From contig NZ_FYAU01000029.1 of assembly GCF_900185725.1 (NCBI RefSeq), positions 1 to 64,000 on the forward strand: DNA of 64,000 nt, in the 5' to 3' direction. The stretch is from Stappia sp. TSB10P1A. Lineage in GTDB: Bacteria > Pseudomonadota > Alphaproteobacteria > Rhizobiales > Stappiaceae. A model generated the notes under the pieces. The model was not told the origin of the DNA. It did not search any database and worked only from the letters and a program-made list of their open reading frames with translations. Every line of letters starts with the position of its first letter. Position 1 is the first letter of the stretch. A program made the translations under genes and the position numbers. Below, one piece after another: positions 55,658-64,000 of the stretch.

Positions 55658-58333
55658 ATGAGCGAAACGAAGAACCCCGGCGACAAGACGATCAGCATGG
55701 AGCGCAAGACACTGGGCCTGAAGCGGCCCGGCGTCGAGCAGGGCACTGTTCGTCAGAGCTTCTCCCATGGCCGCACCAAGGCGGTCGTGGTGGAGAAGAA
55801 GAAGCGCCGGGTCGTCCTGCCGGGCGAAGGCGGCAAGCCGGAGGCCGAGGCCGAGGCGGCACCGCGCAGCGTGGCGCCGCCCCCCCAGCGCCGGCCCGAT
55901 ATCGAGCTGGCGACGCCCTCGCGCCGGTCGGAGACGTCCGGGCAGCAGCGGCCGCGTGGTGGCAACATCCTGCGCACTCTGACCGAAGACGAGGCGGCTG
56001 CCCGGCAGCAGGCCCTGATCGAGGCGCAGCGCCGCGACGCCGAAGACCGCAAGCGGCGCGAGGAAGAAGAGCGCCTGCGCGCCATCGAGGAAGAACGCCG
56101 CAAGGTCGAGGAAGCCGAGCGGGCCAGGCAGGAGGCCGAGGAGGCCGCCCGTCGTGCCGCCGAGGAGGCCGAGCGCAAGAAGAGCGACGACGGCCGCGAG
56201 AAGGTTTCGGCCTCGGACGCGGCCGACGCGATCTCTGCCGCAGTCGGCGAGGTGTCGGCTGACGCGCCGGCTCCGGCCGCCCGTGACGAGGCCGCGCGCA
56301 AGCCGGCCGCCGCGGCTCCCGCCGCCCCGGCCCGCCGGGCCGAGGGAGACGACGAGGACAGCCGCAAGGGCGGCGTGAAGGCCGTCAAGCGCGCCAAGGT
56401 TGCGCCGGTGCGCGCTCCGGCCAAGACCCCCGGCGCCGACGACCGTCGCCGGTCCAAGCTGACCATCTCCTCCGCCACCGGCGATGACGAGGGGCGCAGC
56501 CGTTCGCTCGCCTCGCTGCGTCGCCGCCGCGAGAAGGAGAAGCGGGCCGGCCAGCAGGTGGTGCGCGAGAAGATCTCCCGCGAGGTGGTTCTGCCCGAGG
56601 CGATCACCATCCAGGAGCTCGCCAACCGCATGGCCGAGCGGGCCGTCGACGTGATCAAGCTGCTGATGAAGCAGGGGCAGATGCTCAAGATCAACGATGT
56701 GATCGACGCCGACACGGCGGAACTGATCGCCTCGGAGATGGGGCACTCGGTCAAGCGCGTCTCGGAAGCCGATGTCGAGGAGGGCCTGTTCTCCGCTCCC
56801 GACGCGGACGACACGATGGAGTCGCGTCCGCCGGTCGTCACGATCATGGGCCATGTCGACCACGGCAAGACGTCGCTGCTCGATGCGCTGCGCCGCTCCA
56901 ACGTGGTGCAGGGCGAGGCCGGTGGCATCACCCAGCATATCGGCGCCTATCAGGTCGAGCAGGGTGGCAACAAGATCACCTTCATCGACACGCCGGGCCA
57001 CGCCGCCTTCACCCAGATGCGGGCCCGTGGCGCCAAGGCCACCGACATCGTCATCCTGGTGGTGGCCGCCGATGACGGCGTCATGCCGCAGACGAAGGAA
57101 GCCATCGCCCATGCCAAGGCGGCCGGCGTGCCGATCATCGTCGCGATCAACAAGATGGACAAGCCGTCGGCCGATCCGAGCCGCGTGCGCACCGACCTCT
57201 TGCGCGAGGACATCGTGGTGGAATCGATGGGCGGCGACGTCATCGATGTCGAGGTTTCGGCGCTGAAGGGCACCAATCTCGACAAGCTGCTGGAGATGAT
57301 CCTGCTGCAGGCCGAGGTTCTGGAACTGAAGGCCAACCCGCACCGCACCGCCGAGGGCATCGTCATCGAGGCGCAGCTCGACAAGGGCCGTGGTCCGGTG
57401 GCGACGGTCCTGGTGCAGAAGGGCACGCTGAAGGTCGGCGACATCGTGGTGGCCGGCTCCGAGTGGGGCCGCGTGCGCGCCATGCTCGACGAGAACAGCC
57501 AGCAGGTGAAGGAGGCGCCGCCCTCCAAGCCGGTCGAGGTCCTCGGCTTCAACGGCACGCCGGATGCCGGCGACATGGTCGCCGTCGTCGAGAACGAGGC
57601 CCGCGCCCGCGAGATCGTCGACTACCGCCAGCGCCAGAAGCGCGACAAGGCCTCGGTCCTCGCCAGCGGCGCCCGTGGTTCGCTCGAGCAGATGATGAAC
57701 CGTCTGCAGCAGAGCGGCCACAAGGAGTTCCCGCTGGTCATCAAGGGCGACGTGCAGGGCTCCGTCGAGGCGATCGCCGGTGCGCTGGACCAGCTCGGCA
57801 CCGAAGAGGTCAAGGCGCGCATCCTGCATGCCGGCGTCGGCGGCATCACCGAAAGCGACGTGACGCTGGCGGCCGCCTCCAACGCGCCGATCATCGGCTT
57901 CAACGTCCGCGCCAACAAGCAGGCGCGCGACGCGGCCGAGCGGGAAGGCATCGAGATCCGCTACTACAACATCATCTACAACCTGGTGGATGACGTGAAG
58001 GCGGCGATGTCGGGCCTGCTGTCGCCGGAGCGCCGCGAGACCTTCCTCGGCAATGCGGAGATCCTCGAGATCTTCAACATCACCAAGGTCGGCAAGGTGG
58101 CCGGTTGCCTCGTCACGGAAGGCATCGTCGAGCGCGGCGCCCAGGTGCGCCTGATCCGCGAGAACGTGGTGATCCACGAGGGCAAGCTCGGCACGCTGAA
58201 GCGCTTCAAGGACGAGGTCAAGGAAGTCCAGTCCGGCCAGGAATGCGGCATGAACTTCGAGAACTACCAGGATATGCGCCCGGGCGACGTCATCGAGTGC
58301 TACCGGGTGGAGGAAGTCGCCCGCACCCTTTAA
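55658..58333 (+). CDS. infB: Translation initiation factor IF-2
   Basis: 891 residues. A long, charged N-terminal region (to about 300, Ala/Glu/Arg-rich, with [29 protein letters not shown]) precedes the G domain, whose P-loop GHVDHGKTS is near residue 400, followed by the DTPGHAAF and NKMD motifs and domains II-IV ending [15 protein letters not shown]. It places initiator tRNA on the 30S subunit. It is the largest gene of the operon and a terminator follows it. Confidence 0.97.
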   Translation: MSETKNPGDKTISMERKTLGLKRPGVEQGTVRQSFSHGRTKAVVVEKKKRRVVLPGEGGKPEAEAEAAPRSVAPPPQRRPDIELATPSRRSETSGQQRPRGGNILRTLTEDEAAARQQALIEAQRRDAEDRKRREEEERLRAIEEERRKVEEAERARQEAEEAARRAAEEAERKKSDDGREKVSASDAADAISAAVGEVSADAPAPAARDEAARKPAAAAPAAPARRAEGDDEDSRKGGVKAVKRAKVAPVRAPAKTPGADDRRRSKLTISSATGDDEGRSRSLASLRRRREKEKRAGQQVVREKISREVVLPEAITIQELANRMAERAVDVIKLLMKQGQMLKINDVIDADTAELIASEMGHSVKRVSEADVEEGLFSAPDADDTMESRPPVVTIMGHVDHGKTSLLDALRRSNVVQGEAGGITQHIGAYQVEQGGNKITFIDTPGHAAFTQMRARGAKATDIVILVVAADDGVMPQTKEAIAHAKAAGVPIIVAINKMDKPSADPSRVRTDLLREDIVVESMGGDVIDVEVSALKGTNLDKLLEMILLQAEVLELKANPHRTAEGIVIEAQLDKGRGPVATVLVQKGTLKVGDIVVAGSEWGRVRAMLDENSQQVKEAPPSKPVEVLGFNGTPDAGDMVAVVENEARAREIVDYRQRQKRDKASVLASGARGSLEQMMNRLQQSGHKEFPLVIKGDVQGSVEAIAGALDQLGTEEVKARILHAGVGGITESDVTLAAASNAPIIGFNVRANKQARDAAEREGIEIRYYNIIYNLVDDVKAAMSGLLSPERRETFLGNAEILEIFNITKVGKVAGCLVTEGIVERGAQVRLIRENVVIHEGKLGTLKRFKDEVKEVQSGQECGMNFENYQDMRPGDVIECYRVEEVARTL

Positions 58334-58354
58334 GGGGCGCGGCCGCGCAGTGCT

Positions 58355-58389
58355 CGCCGGCGGGATCGTCCCGCCGGCGTTTGCCGTTT
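58355..58389 (+). terminator. Intrinsic terminator between infB and rbfA
   Basis: An 11-bp perfect stem, CGCCGGCGGGA (58355-58365) and TCCCGCCGGCG (58369-58379), loop TCG, then TTTGCCGTTT. Confidence 0.65.
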
Positions 58390-58450
58390 GGCCCGGATCG
58401 GGGGGCGTGCGGGGAAGCCGCCGTCTTTGCTCCCGACATTTCCGGGCTCC

Positions 58451-58508
58451 CGAGAGGTCCCAGGTTACCAAGAGATCCCAGTTTGCCAGGCGATCCCGGG
58501 TTCCTGAC
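58451..58508. repeat. Tandem repeat, three ~19 bp units, upstream of rbfA
   Basis: Units of the type GAGAGGTCCCAGGTTACCA, AGAGATCCCAGTTTGCCAG and GCGATCCCGGGTTCCTGAC lie in the gap between infB and rbfA. Confidence 0.6.
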
Positions 58509-58534
58509 GATCCGCAAAGAAGTGGACCGGCTCC

Positions 58535-59035
58535 ATGGCTCCGAACAACAGACATTCCGCGGGAATGCCGTCGCAGCGGCAGCTTCGCGTCGGCGAACTG
58601 GTGCGCAAGGAAGTCTCCGACATCCTGGCGCGCGGCACGCTGGCCGATCCGGCCCTCGACGGCACCATCATCTCCGTGCCGGAGGTGCGCATGACGCCGG
58701 ACCTGCGGCTCGCCAACTGCCTGGTGATGCCGCTCGGCGGCCGTGATGCCGAGCGTGTCATCGAGGCGCTCAACCGCAGCGCCCGCATCATCCGCCGCGA
58801 TCTGGCGCGCCGGCTGACGATGAAATTCCTGCCCGACCTGCGCTTCGTCCTCGACACCCGCTTCGACGACGACGACCGCATCAACGCGCTGCTGTCCCGC
58901 GACGAGGTGCGCCGCGACCTTGCCGAGGACGAGGCGGACGAGACGGACGAGGCTTCCGACGACGCCCCCGGCGAGACCCCCGAAGACGCCCCCGAAGACG
59001 CCCCCGACGACGCCCCCGATCAGGGTGGACGCTAG
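58535..59035 (+). CDS. rbfA: Ribosome-binding factor A
   Basis: 166 residues. RQLRVGELVRKEVSDIL and PELRMTPDLRLANCLVMPLGG-like text identify RbfA, needed for 16S rRNA 5'-end maturation and cold growth. The C-terminal tail is low-complexity Asp/Pro/Ala (repeated near-identical codons at 58960-59030) and is not part of the RbfA fold. A start 10 codons on is possible. It is followed by truB after 4 bp. Confidence 0.93.
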   Translation: MAPNNRHSAGMPSQRQLRVGELVRKEVSDILARGTLADPALDGTIISVPEVRMTPDLRLANCLVMPLGGRDAERVIEALNRSARIIRRDLARRLTMKFLPDLRFVLDTRFDDDDRINALLSRDEVRRDLAEDEADETDEASDDAPGETPEDAPEDAPDDAPDQGGR

Positions 59036-59039
59036 GCGC

Positions 59040-60014
59040 ATGGCACGACGCAGGAAGGCGGCCCGCAACCGCATCGACGGTTGGCTGGTGCTCGACAAGC
59101 CGGTCGGCATCACCTCCAACGAGGCGTTGACGCGGCTGAAGAAGATCCTCCACCCGGAGAAGGTCGGCCATGCCGGCACGCTCGACCCGCTCGCCTCCGG
59201 CCTGCTGCCGGTGGCCTTCGGTGAGGCGACCAAGACCGTGTCCTTCGCCATGGACGGGCGCAAGGTCTACCGCTTCACCGTCCGCTGGGGCGAGGCGACG
59301 GAGACCGACGACACCGAAGGGCCGGTCGTCGCGACCAGCGACGCGCGCCCGGCTGCGGCCGAGATCGCCGCGGTGCTGGCGGAGTTCACCGGCACGATCC
59401 TCCAGGTTCCGCCGAAATATTCGGCGATCAAGGTGGACGGCGCGCGCGCCTATGACCTTGCCCGCGGCGGCGAGGAGGTCGAGCTTGCGGCGCGCGAGAT
59501 CGACATCCACCGGCTCGACCTTGTCGACTGCCCCGACCGCGACCACGCGGTGTTCGAGGCGGAATGCGGCAAGGGCACTTATGTGCGCGCGCTCGCCCGC
59601 GACATCGCGGAGCGGCTCGGCACCTGCGGCCATGTTGCCGCCTTGCGGCGCCTTGTCGTCGGTCCTTTCGACGAGGAGGACATGATTCCGCTGGAAACTC
59701 TGGAGGAGTTGGGGCAATGTGCGCCCGGCATGGGCCTGACCGAGGCCCATGCCGATTTCATTCTGCCTGTAGAGACCGCGCTGGACGACATCCCGGCGCT
59801 GGCCGTCAGCCGGCAGGATGCCGCCCGCCTCCGACGGGGGCAGGGCGTTTTGCTGCGCGGGCGGGATGCCCCGGCGTTTTCGGGCCTCGTGTCAGTGACC
59901 ACTCAGGGAGAACTGGTGGCGATCGGCGAGATCGAGCGCGGGGAACTCTTGCCGCGGCGCGTCTTCAATCTCGCTCCGGACATGTCCGGGGCGGACATCG
60001 TTGAAAGGACATGA
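59040..60014 (+). CDS. truB: tRNA pseudouridine(55) synthase TruB
   Basis: 324 residues from the ATG at 59040. The catalytic aspartate is Asp49 in HAGTLDPLASGLL, and KPVGITSNEALTRLKK and KYSAIKVDGARAYDLAR are other family blocks. It makes pseudouridine 55 in the T loop of tRNAs. Separated from rbfA by 4 bp and from rpsO by 3 bp. Confidence 0.96.
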   Translation: MARRRKAARNRIDGWLVLDKPVGITSNEALTRLKKILHPEKVGHAGTLDPLASGLLPVAFGEATKTVSFAMDGRKVYRFTVRWGEATETDDTEGPVVATSDARPAAAEIAAVLAEFTGTILQVPPKYSAIKVDGARAYDLARGGEEVELAAREIDIHRLDLVDCPDRDHAVFEAECGKGTYVRALARDIAERLGTCGHVAALRRLVVGPFDEEDMIPLETLEELGQCAPGMGLTEAHADFILPVETALDDIPALAVSRQDAARLRRGQGVLLRGRDAPAFSGLVSVTTQGELVAIGEIERGELLPRRVFNLAPDMSGADIVERT

Positions 60015-60017
60015 CCG

Positions 60018-60287
60018 ATGTCGATTACCGCTGAACGCAAGGCGGAACTGATCAAGGAATACGCGATCAAGGACGGGGATACGGGCTCTGCCGACGTGCA
60101 GGTCGCCATTCTTTCCGAGCGGATCGCCAACCTGACCGAACACTTCAAGAGCCATGGCAAGGACAACCATTCCCGCCGCGGCCTGCTGAAGATGGTGAGC
60201 CAGCGCCGGTCGCTTCTCGACTACCTGAAGAAGACCGACGAGGGCCGCTATCAGGACCTGATCAAGCGTCTCGGCCTGCGCCGCTAA
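60018..60287 (+). CDS. rpsO: 30S ribosomal protein S15
   Basis: 89 residues, standard length. Contains [23 protein letters not shown] and [21 protein letters not shown], the S15 core. It binds the central domain of 16S rRNA early in assembly. Start 3 bp after truB. Confidence 0.98.
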   Translation: MSITAERKAELIKEYAIKDGDTGSADVQVAILSERIANLTEHFKSHGKDNHSRRGLLKMVSQRRSLLDYLKKTDEGRYQDLIKRLGLRR

Positions 60288-60298
60288 CCGGTACGGGC

Positions 60299-60326
60299 AA
60301 CGCGGCGTCCGCAAGGGCGCCGCGTT
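60299..60326 (+). terminator. Hairpin between rpsO and pnp
   Basis: AACGCGGCG (60299-60307) and CGCCGCGTT (60318-60326), a perfect 9-bp stem with a 10-nt loop, just after rpsO. There is no T tract; it may be an RNA-processing hairpin, as an RNase III site is known at this position in E. coli. Confidence 0.45.
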
Positions 60327-60549
60327 CGCGCATCTGCCGCCGGACTGGCGGCGAAAGACGGTCATGGGGCAGGATAGCAGGCGGCTTGAACGCACCGGCA
60401 TCGCGCCGGGCGGGCACGAGCCTCCTGCTGTCTTGCCCATGGCGCGTCGCTTGAATGGCGCAGCCGGCACGATGCCGTCTCCGCCTGCCCATGGGAGCAG
60501 CCCGGGCCGCATATGGATGCGGGCCGGGTGACCGAAATAGGATAACAAC

Positions 60550-62667
60550 ATGTTCGATATTCATCGCGTGGAAGTCGATTGGGGCGGACGCCCGCTGGTG
60601 CTGGAGACGGGCAAGATCGCCCGCCAGGCCGACGGCGCCGTGCTCGCCACCTATGGCGAGACCAAGGTGCTGGCCACCGTGGTCGCCGCCAAGGAGCCGA
60701 AGCCCGGCCAGGACTTCTTCCCGCTGACCGTGAACTACCAGGAAAAGGCCTTCGCCGCCGGCAAGATCCCGGGCGGCTTCTTCAAGCGCGAGGGCCGTCC
60801 GTCCGAGCACGAGACGCTGACCTCGCGCCTGATCGACCGGCCGATCCGCCCGCTCTTCGTCGACGGCTTCAAGTGCGACACCCAGGTGATCGCCACCGTC
60901 CTGTCGCATGACATGGAGAACGCGCCGGACATTCTGGCGATGGTCGCCGCGTCGGCCGCGCTGACGATCTCCGGCGTTCCCTTCATGGGCCCGATCGGCG
61001 GCGCCCGCGTCGGCATGATCAACGGCGAGTTCGTGCTCAATCCGCTGATCGACGACATGCCGGAATCCGCCCTCGACCTGATCGTCGCCGGCACCGGCGA
61101 GGCGGTTCTGATGGTGGAATCGGAGGCCAAGGAGCTCTCCGAGGACGACATGCTGAAGGCCGTGATGTTCGGCTTCAAGGGCTTCCAGCCGGTGATCGAC
61201 GCGATCATCAAGCTGGCCGAGACCGCTGCCCGCGAGCCGCGCGATCTCAACCTGCCGGATCACTCGGCGCTTGCCGCCCGCATCAAGGAGCTGGCCGCCG
61301 GCGACCTGACGGCCGCCTATGCCATCCGCGAGAAGACCGAGCGCCGCAACGCCATCGACGCCGCCAAGGCCAAGACGGTCGAGACGCTGGCCGGCGAGGC
61401 CGGTGACGGCGGCATCGACAAGGTCGTCGTCGGCGGCCTGTTCAAGGACCTGGAGGCGGAGATCGTCCGCGGCGCCATCCTCGACAAGGGCGAGCGCATC
61501 GACGGCCGCGACCTGAAGACGGTCCGCCCGATCGTCTCGGAGGCCGGCATCCTGCCGCGCACCCATGGCTCGGCCCTGTTCACCCGCGGCGAGACCCAGG
61601 CGCTCGTCGTCGCGACGCTCGGCACCAACGACGACGAGCAGTTCGTCGACGCGCTGGAGGGGACCTACAAGTCCGCCTTCATGCTGCACTACAACTTCCC
61701 GCCCTACTCGGTCGGCGAGACCGGCCGCATGGGTTCGCCCGGCCGCCGCGAGATCGGCCATGGCAAGCTCGCCTGGCGCGCCGTGCGCCCGCTCCTGCCG
61801 GCGCATCACGAGTTCCCCTACACGCTGCGCGTCGTGTCCGAGGTCACCGAATCCAACGGCTCCTCGTCGATGGCGACCGTCTGCGGCACCTCGCTGGCCC
61901 TGATGGATGCCGGCGTGCCGCTGAAGGCGCCGGTGGCCGGCATCGCCATGGGTTTGATCAAGGAAGGCGACCGTTTCGCGGTGCTCTCCGACATTCTCGG
62001 CGATGAGGATCACCTCGGCGACATGGACTTCAAGGTGGCCGGCACCACCAACGGCATCACCTCGCTGCAGATGGACATCAAGATCGACGGCATCACCGAG
62101 GAGATCATGCGTGTCGCACTCGGCCAGGCGCGCGACGGCCGCATCCACATCCTCGGCGAGATGTCGCAGGCCCTGTCCGAGGCCCGCGCCGAGCTCGGCG
62201 AGCATGCCCCGCGCATCGAGGTGCTGAAGATCCCGGTCGACAAGATCCGTGAAGTCATCGGCTCCGGCGGCAAGGTCATCCGCGAGATCGTCGAGAAGAC
62301 TGGCGCCAAGGTCAACATCGAGGACGACGGCACCGTCAAGGTCGCCTCGGCCGACGGCAAGGCGATCAAGGCGGCGATCAACTGGATCAACTCCATCGCC
62401 GCCGAGCCGGAAGTCGGCATGATCTACGAGGGCCGCGTCGTCAAGACCGTCGACTTCGGCGCCTTCGTCAACTTCTTCGGCGCCAAGGACGGCCTCGTCC
62501 ACATCTCCCAGCTTGCCCCGCAGAAGGTCGCCAAGACCACCGACGTGGTCAAGGAAGGCGACAAGGTCTGGGTCAAGCTGATGGGCTTCGACGAGCGCGG
62601 CAAGGTCCGCCTGTCGATGAAGGTCGTCGACCAGGAGACCGGCAAGGAGCTCGCCGCGGAGGACTGA
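60550..62667 (+). CDS. pnp: Polyribonucleotide nucleotidyltransferase (PNPase)
   Basis: 705 residues. Two RNase PH domains (about 5-230 and 300-540, with [13 protein letters not shown] and [14 protein letters not shown]), then a KH domain (about 555-615, [23 protein letters not shown]) and an S1 domain (about 620-690). It degrades RNA from the 3' end with phosphate and can be part of the degradosome. Length is typical. A 262-bp leader precedes it and a terminator follows. Confidence 0.98.
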   Translation: MFDIHRVEVDWGGRPLVLETGKIARQADGAVLATYGETKVLATVVAAKEPKPGQDFFPLTVNYQEKAFAAGKIPGGFFKREGRPSEHETLTSRLIDRPIRPLFVDGFKCDTQVIATVLSHDMENAPDILAMVAASAALTISGVPFMGPIGGARVGMINGEFVLNPLIDDMPESALDLIVAGTGEAVLMVESEAKELSEDDMLKAVMFGFKGFQPVIDAIIKLAETAAREPRDLNLPDHSALAARIKELAAGDLTAAYAIREKTERRNAIDAAKAKTVETLAGEAGDGGIDKVVVGGLFKDLEAEIVRGAILDKGERIDGRDLKTVRPIVSEAGILPRTHGSALFTRGETQALVVATLGTNDDEQFVDALEGTYKSAFMLHYNFPPYSVGETGRMGSPGRREIGHGKLAWRAVRPLLPAHHEFPYTLRVVSEVTESNGSSSMATVCGTSLALMDAGVPLKAPVAGIAMGLIKEGDRFAVLSDILGDEDHLGDMDFKVAGTTNGITSLQMDIKIDGITEEIMRVALGQARDGRIHILGEMSQALSEARAELGEHAPRIEVLKIPVDKIREVIGSGGKVIREIVEKTGAKVNIEDDGTVKVASADGKAIKAAINWINSIAAEPEVGMIYEGRVVKTVDFGAFVNFFGAKDGLVHISQLAPQKVAKTTDVVKEGDKVWVKLMGFDERGKVRLSMKVVDQETGKELAAED

Positions 62668-62772
62668 GCCTTCGCGGGCGGCTTTCGCCCGTCTCCACGA
62701 CAAAGCGATACGGGCCGGACCTCGCGTCCGGCCCACCGCTCTCTGACAGATCACAGAAAGATCGCTGACAGA

Positions 62773-62799
62773 CCCGCCGGTTTCGGCGGGTTTTGTTTT
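62773..62799 (+). terminator. Intrinsic terminator after pnp
   Basis: CCCGCCG (62773-62779), GTTT loop region and CGGCGGG (62784-62790), then TTTTGTTTT. It serves pnp and sits between the convergent last genes; a second GC hairpin (GGGCCGGAC / GTCCGGCCC, 62712-62734) lies just upstream. Confidence 0.8.
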
Positions 62800-62808
62800 G
62801 CTCGGGCC

Positions 62809-64000
62809 TCACGAGCCGGAGGGTGCCTCCTTGCCGGCCGCCAGGCGGGCGAGGATCCCGGCGACCGTCATCGCCACGTCGCCCCCGGCCGCGACCCGCA
62901 GCCAGCCCGGATAGGCGATCTGCCGTTGGAGCTGCCGCGCCAGGATGTCGCCGGTCGCGTCGGAGGGGCCGCTGGTCCGGCGCTCGACCCGCTGCCGCAG
63001 GGTTTGCGGGTCGGCATCGAGCCACAGGCCGAGAAACGGCACGCCGGCCGCGGCTGCCGCCGCCGCGATCCCCGCCCGGTCGGCCGGCCGCTCGAACACC
63101 GCCTCGGCGATCGCCGCCCCGCCCTGGCGCAGGACCAGCGCGGCGCGCCGCTCCATCTCCCGGTAGACCCTGTCCGACACCTCCGCCCGATAGGCCTCGG
63201 CCGGCAGGCGCGTTTCGGCCGGCACCCCGTGCATCGCCTTGCGGATCCTGTCGCTCTCGATGATCCGCGCCCCCGGCGGCGCGCCGAGATGGGCGGCGAG
63301 CGCTTCCGTCACGGTGGTCTTGCCGGAGCCGCTGAGGCCGGCGATGGCGACACAGCGCGGCGGCTGCGGGTGCAGCAGCGCGCCCGCCAGCTCGAAATAG
63401 CCGCGCGCCGCCTCGGTGAGCCCTTCCGCCCCGCCGCCCTCCTCGATCTGGGTCGCGGTGACATGCGCCCGCACCGCCGCCCGCACCGCCATGAAGAAGG
63501 GCAGCAGGGCGAAGCCCTCGTCGTCGCCGGTCTCGTCGAGATACTGGTTCATGACGAGATTGGCGAGGTCGGCGAACCCGTGATGCCACAGGTCCATCAG
63601 CAGGAAGGCGAGGTCGTAGAGCACGTCGATGGTGGCGATGTCCTCGCTGAACTCGATACAGTCGAAGAGCTGCGGCGTGCCGTCGATCAGGCAGATGTTG
63701 CGCAGGTGCAGGTCGCCGTGGCAGCGCCGGACCCGGCCCTCCCGCGCGCGGGCGTCGAGCAGCTCGGCCTGGCCGGCCAGCGCCGCGCGGAAGGCTTGGG
63801 TGAGGGTCGCCGTCTCCGCCTCGCCGAAGACATGGCTGGTGGCGAAGCCCGCTTCGTTGATGTCGAGCACCCCGGCCATCAGGGCGGCGCCGCCGCGCCC
63901 CCGCGCCGCCGGCGTCTCGCGGTGGAAGCGGGCGATCATCCGCGCCGTCTCGCGCATCAGGGCCGGGGTCAGCCGGCCGGCGCGGGCCATCCGGTCCAGC
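62809..64000 (-). CDS. Fused aminoglycoside-phosphotransferase-like / AAA-type kinase protein, 5' partial
   Basis: The frame is open to the right edge, so the N-terminus (about the first quarter of a typical 500-residue protein) is missing. The visible part has a kinase-like fold with CHGDLHLRNICLIDGTPQLFDCIEF (Brenner-type catalytic motif), then a second domain starting CVAIAGLSGSGKTTVTEAL with a P-loop near the middle and ESDRIRKAMHGV, characteristic of AAA_33-type small-molecule kinases. Such fused proteins are common in Proteobacteria and of unknown substrate. Convergent with pnp; 10 bp past the terminator. Confidence 0.85.
   Translation of the reverse strand, partial: LDRMARAGRLTPALMRETARMIARFHRETPAARGRGGAALMAGVLDINEAGFATSHVFGEAETATLTQAFRAALAGQAELLDARAREGRVRRCHGDLHLRNICLIDGTPQLFDCIEFSEDIATIDVLYDLAFLLMDLWHHGFADLANLVMNQYLDETGDDEGFALLPFFMAVRAAVRAHVTATQIEEGGGAEGLTEAARGYFELAGALLHPQPPRCVAIAGLSGSGKTTVTEALAAHLGAPPGARIIESDRIRKAMHGVPAETRLPAEAYRAEVSDRVYREMERRAALVLRQGGAAIAEAVFERPADRAGIAAAAAAAGVPFLGLWLDADPQTLRQRVERRTSGPSDATGDILARQLQRQIAYPGWLRVAAGGDVAMTVAGILARLAAGKEAPSGS

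Noticed and set aside
55445-59263. Minus-strand open frame of 1272 codons opposite infB, rbfA and neighbours
   Set aside because: Shadow of infB, rbfA and truB; composition is typical of antisense of an Ala/Glu/Arg-rich gene.

Overview
The window is a GC-rich chromosomal segment from an alphaproteobacterium, most likely a member of the Hyphomicrobiales (Rhizobiales). The evidence is gene content and order: a tsaB-rimI-fur/mur-plsC-miaB-phoH-ybeY-corC-lnt-XRE regulator-metK-trmB run followed by rimP-nusA-ylxR-infB-rbfA-truB-rpsO-pnp, a short PmtA-type phospholipid methyltransferase near dnaJ/dnaK, and an HslV with an N-terminal propeptide. Family or genus cannot be fixed from the sequence alone.

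Region by region: (1) 1-3798 is the end of a phage tail module: a partial tail-tip protein with two tandem lectin-like modules, a glycine-rich tail protein, a DUF4376-type protein, and a short remnant resembling the C-terminus of a DNA methyltransferase. It abuts the 3' end of a tRNA-Ser(GGA) gene (minus strand, 4008-4097), so this looks like a prophage or prophage-remnant boundary. (2) 4.6-6.7 kb carries a small membrane protein, MsrA and an M48 protease. (3) 6.7-10.4 kb on the minus strand carries a secreted choloylglycine-hydrolase-family enzyme and a gntR / phytanoyl-CoA-dioxygenase-like / SDR cluster, a likely catabolic operon of unknown substrate. (4) 10.4-11.7 kb is a gene-free, repeat-rich spacer. 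(5) 11.7-15.2 kb is phnD-phnC-phnE-phnE behind a Pho-box-like site, with no C-P lyase genes next to it. (6) 15-24 kb holds LysE, SulP, PmtA, a VOC protein, dnaJ, dnaK, pdxH and a tandem-domain Usp. (7) 24.5-27.2 kb is modABC, preceded by a 27-codon open frame that looks like the first residues of a ModE-type regulator. (8) 27.2-31.8 kb holds an NADPH:FMN reductase, a YjbR/MmcQ-like protein and a TAXI-type TRAP transporter.

(9) 31.8-36.2 kb is a methionine-degradation cluster: a divergent Lrp-type regulator (mdeR), methionine gamma-lyase (mdeA) and a pyruvate-dehydrogenase-E1-like protein (mdeB). MdeA would produce 2-oxobutyrate, methanethiol and ammonia; MdeB would oxidise the 2-oxobutyrate. 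A 17-bp perfect palindrome lies between mdeR and mdeA. (10) 36.4-38.9 kb is hslV-GNAT-hslU. (11) 38.9-62.7 kb is almost entirely core information-processing and envelope genes, co-directional on the plus strand, interrupted only by an AT-richer patch (47243-47946) with one small orphan gene between corC and lnt. A promoter followed by a strong intrinsic terminator precedes rimP, suggesting attenuation of the rimP-nusA-infB operon. (12) The window ends inside a fused phosphotransferase/ATPase gene on the minus strand.

No rRNA, CRISPR array, intact insertion sequence or integrase was seen. Most of the window is ordinary core chromosome. The accessory parts are the phage edge, the gntR cluster with its repeat-rich spacer, the ModE remnant, the mde cluster and the AT-rich insert.
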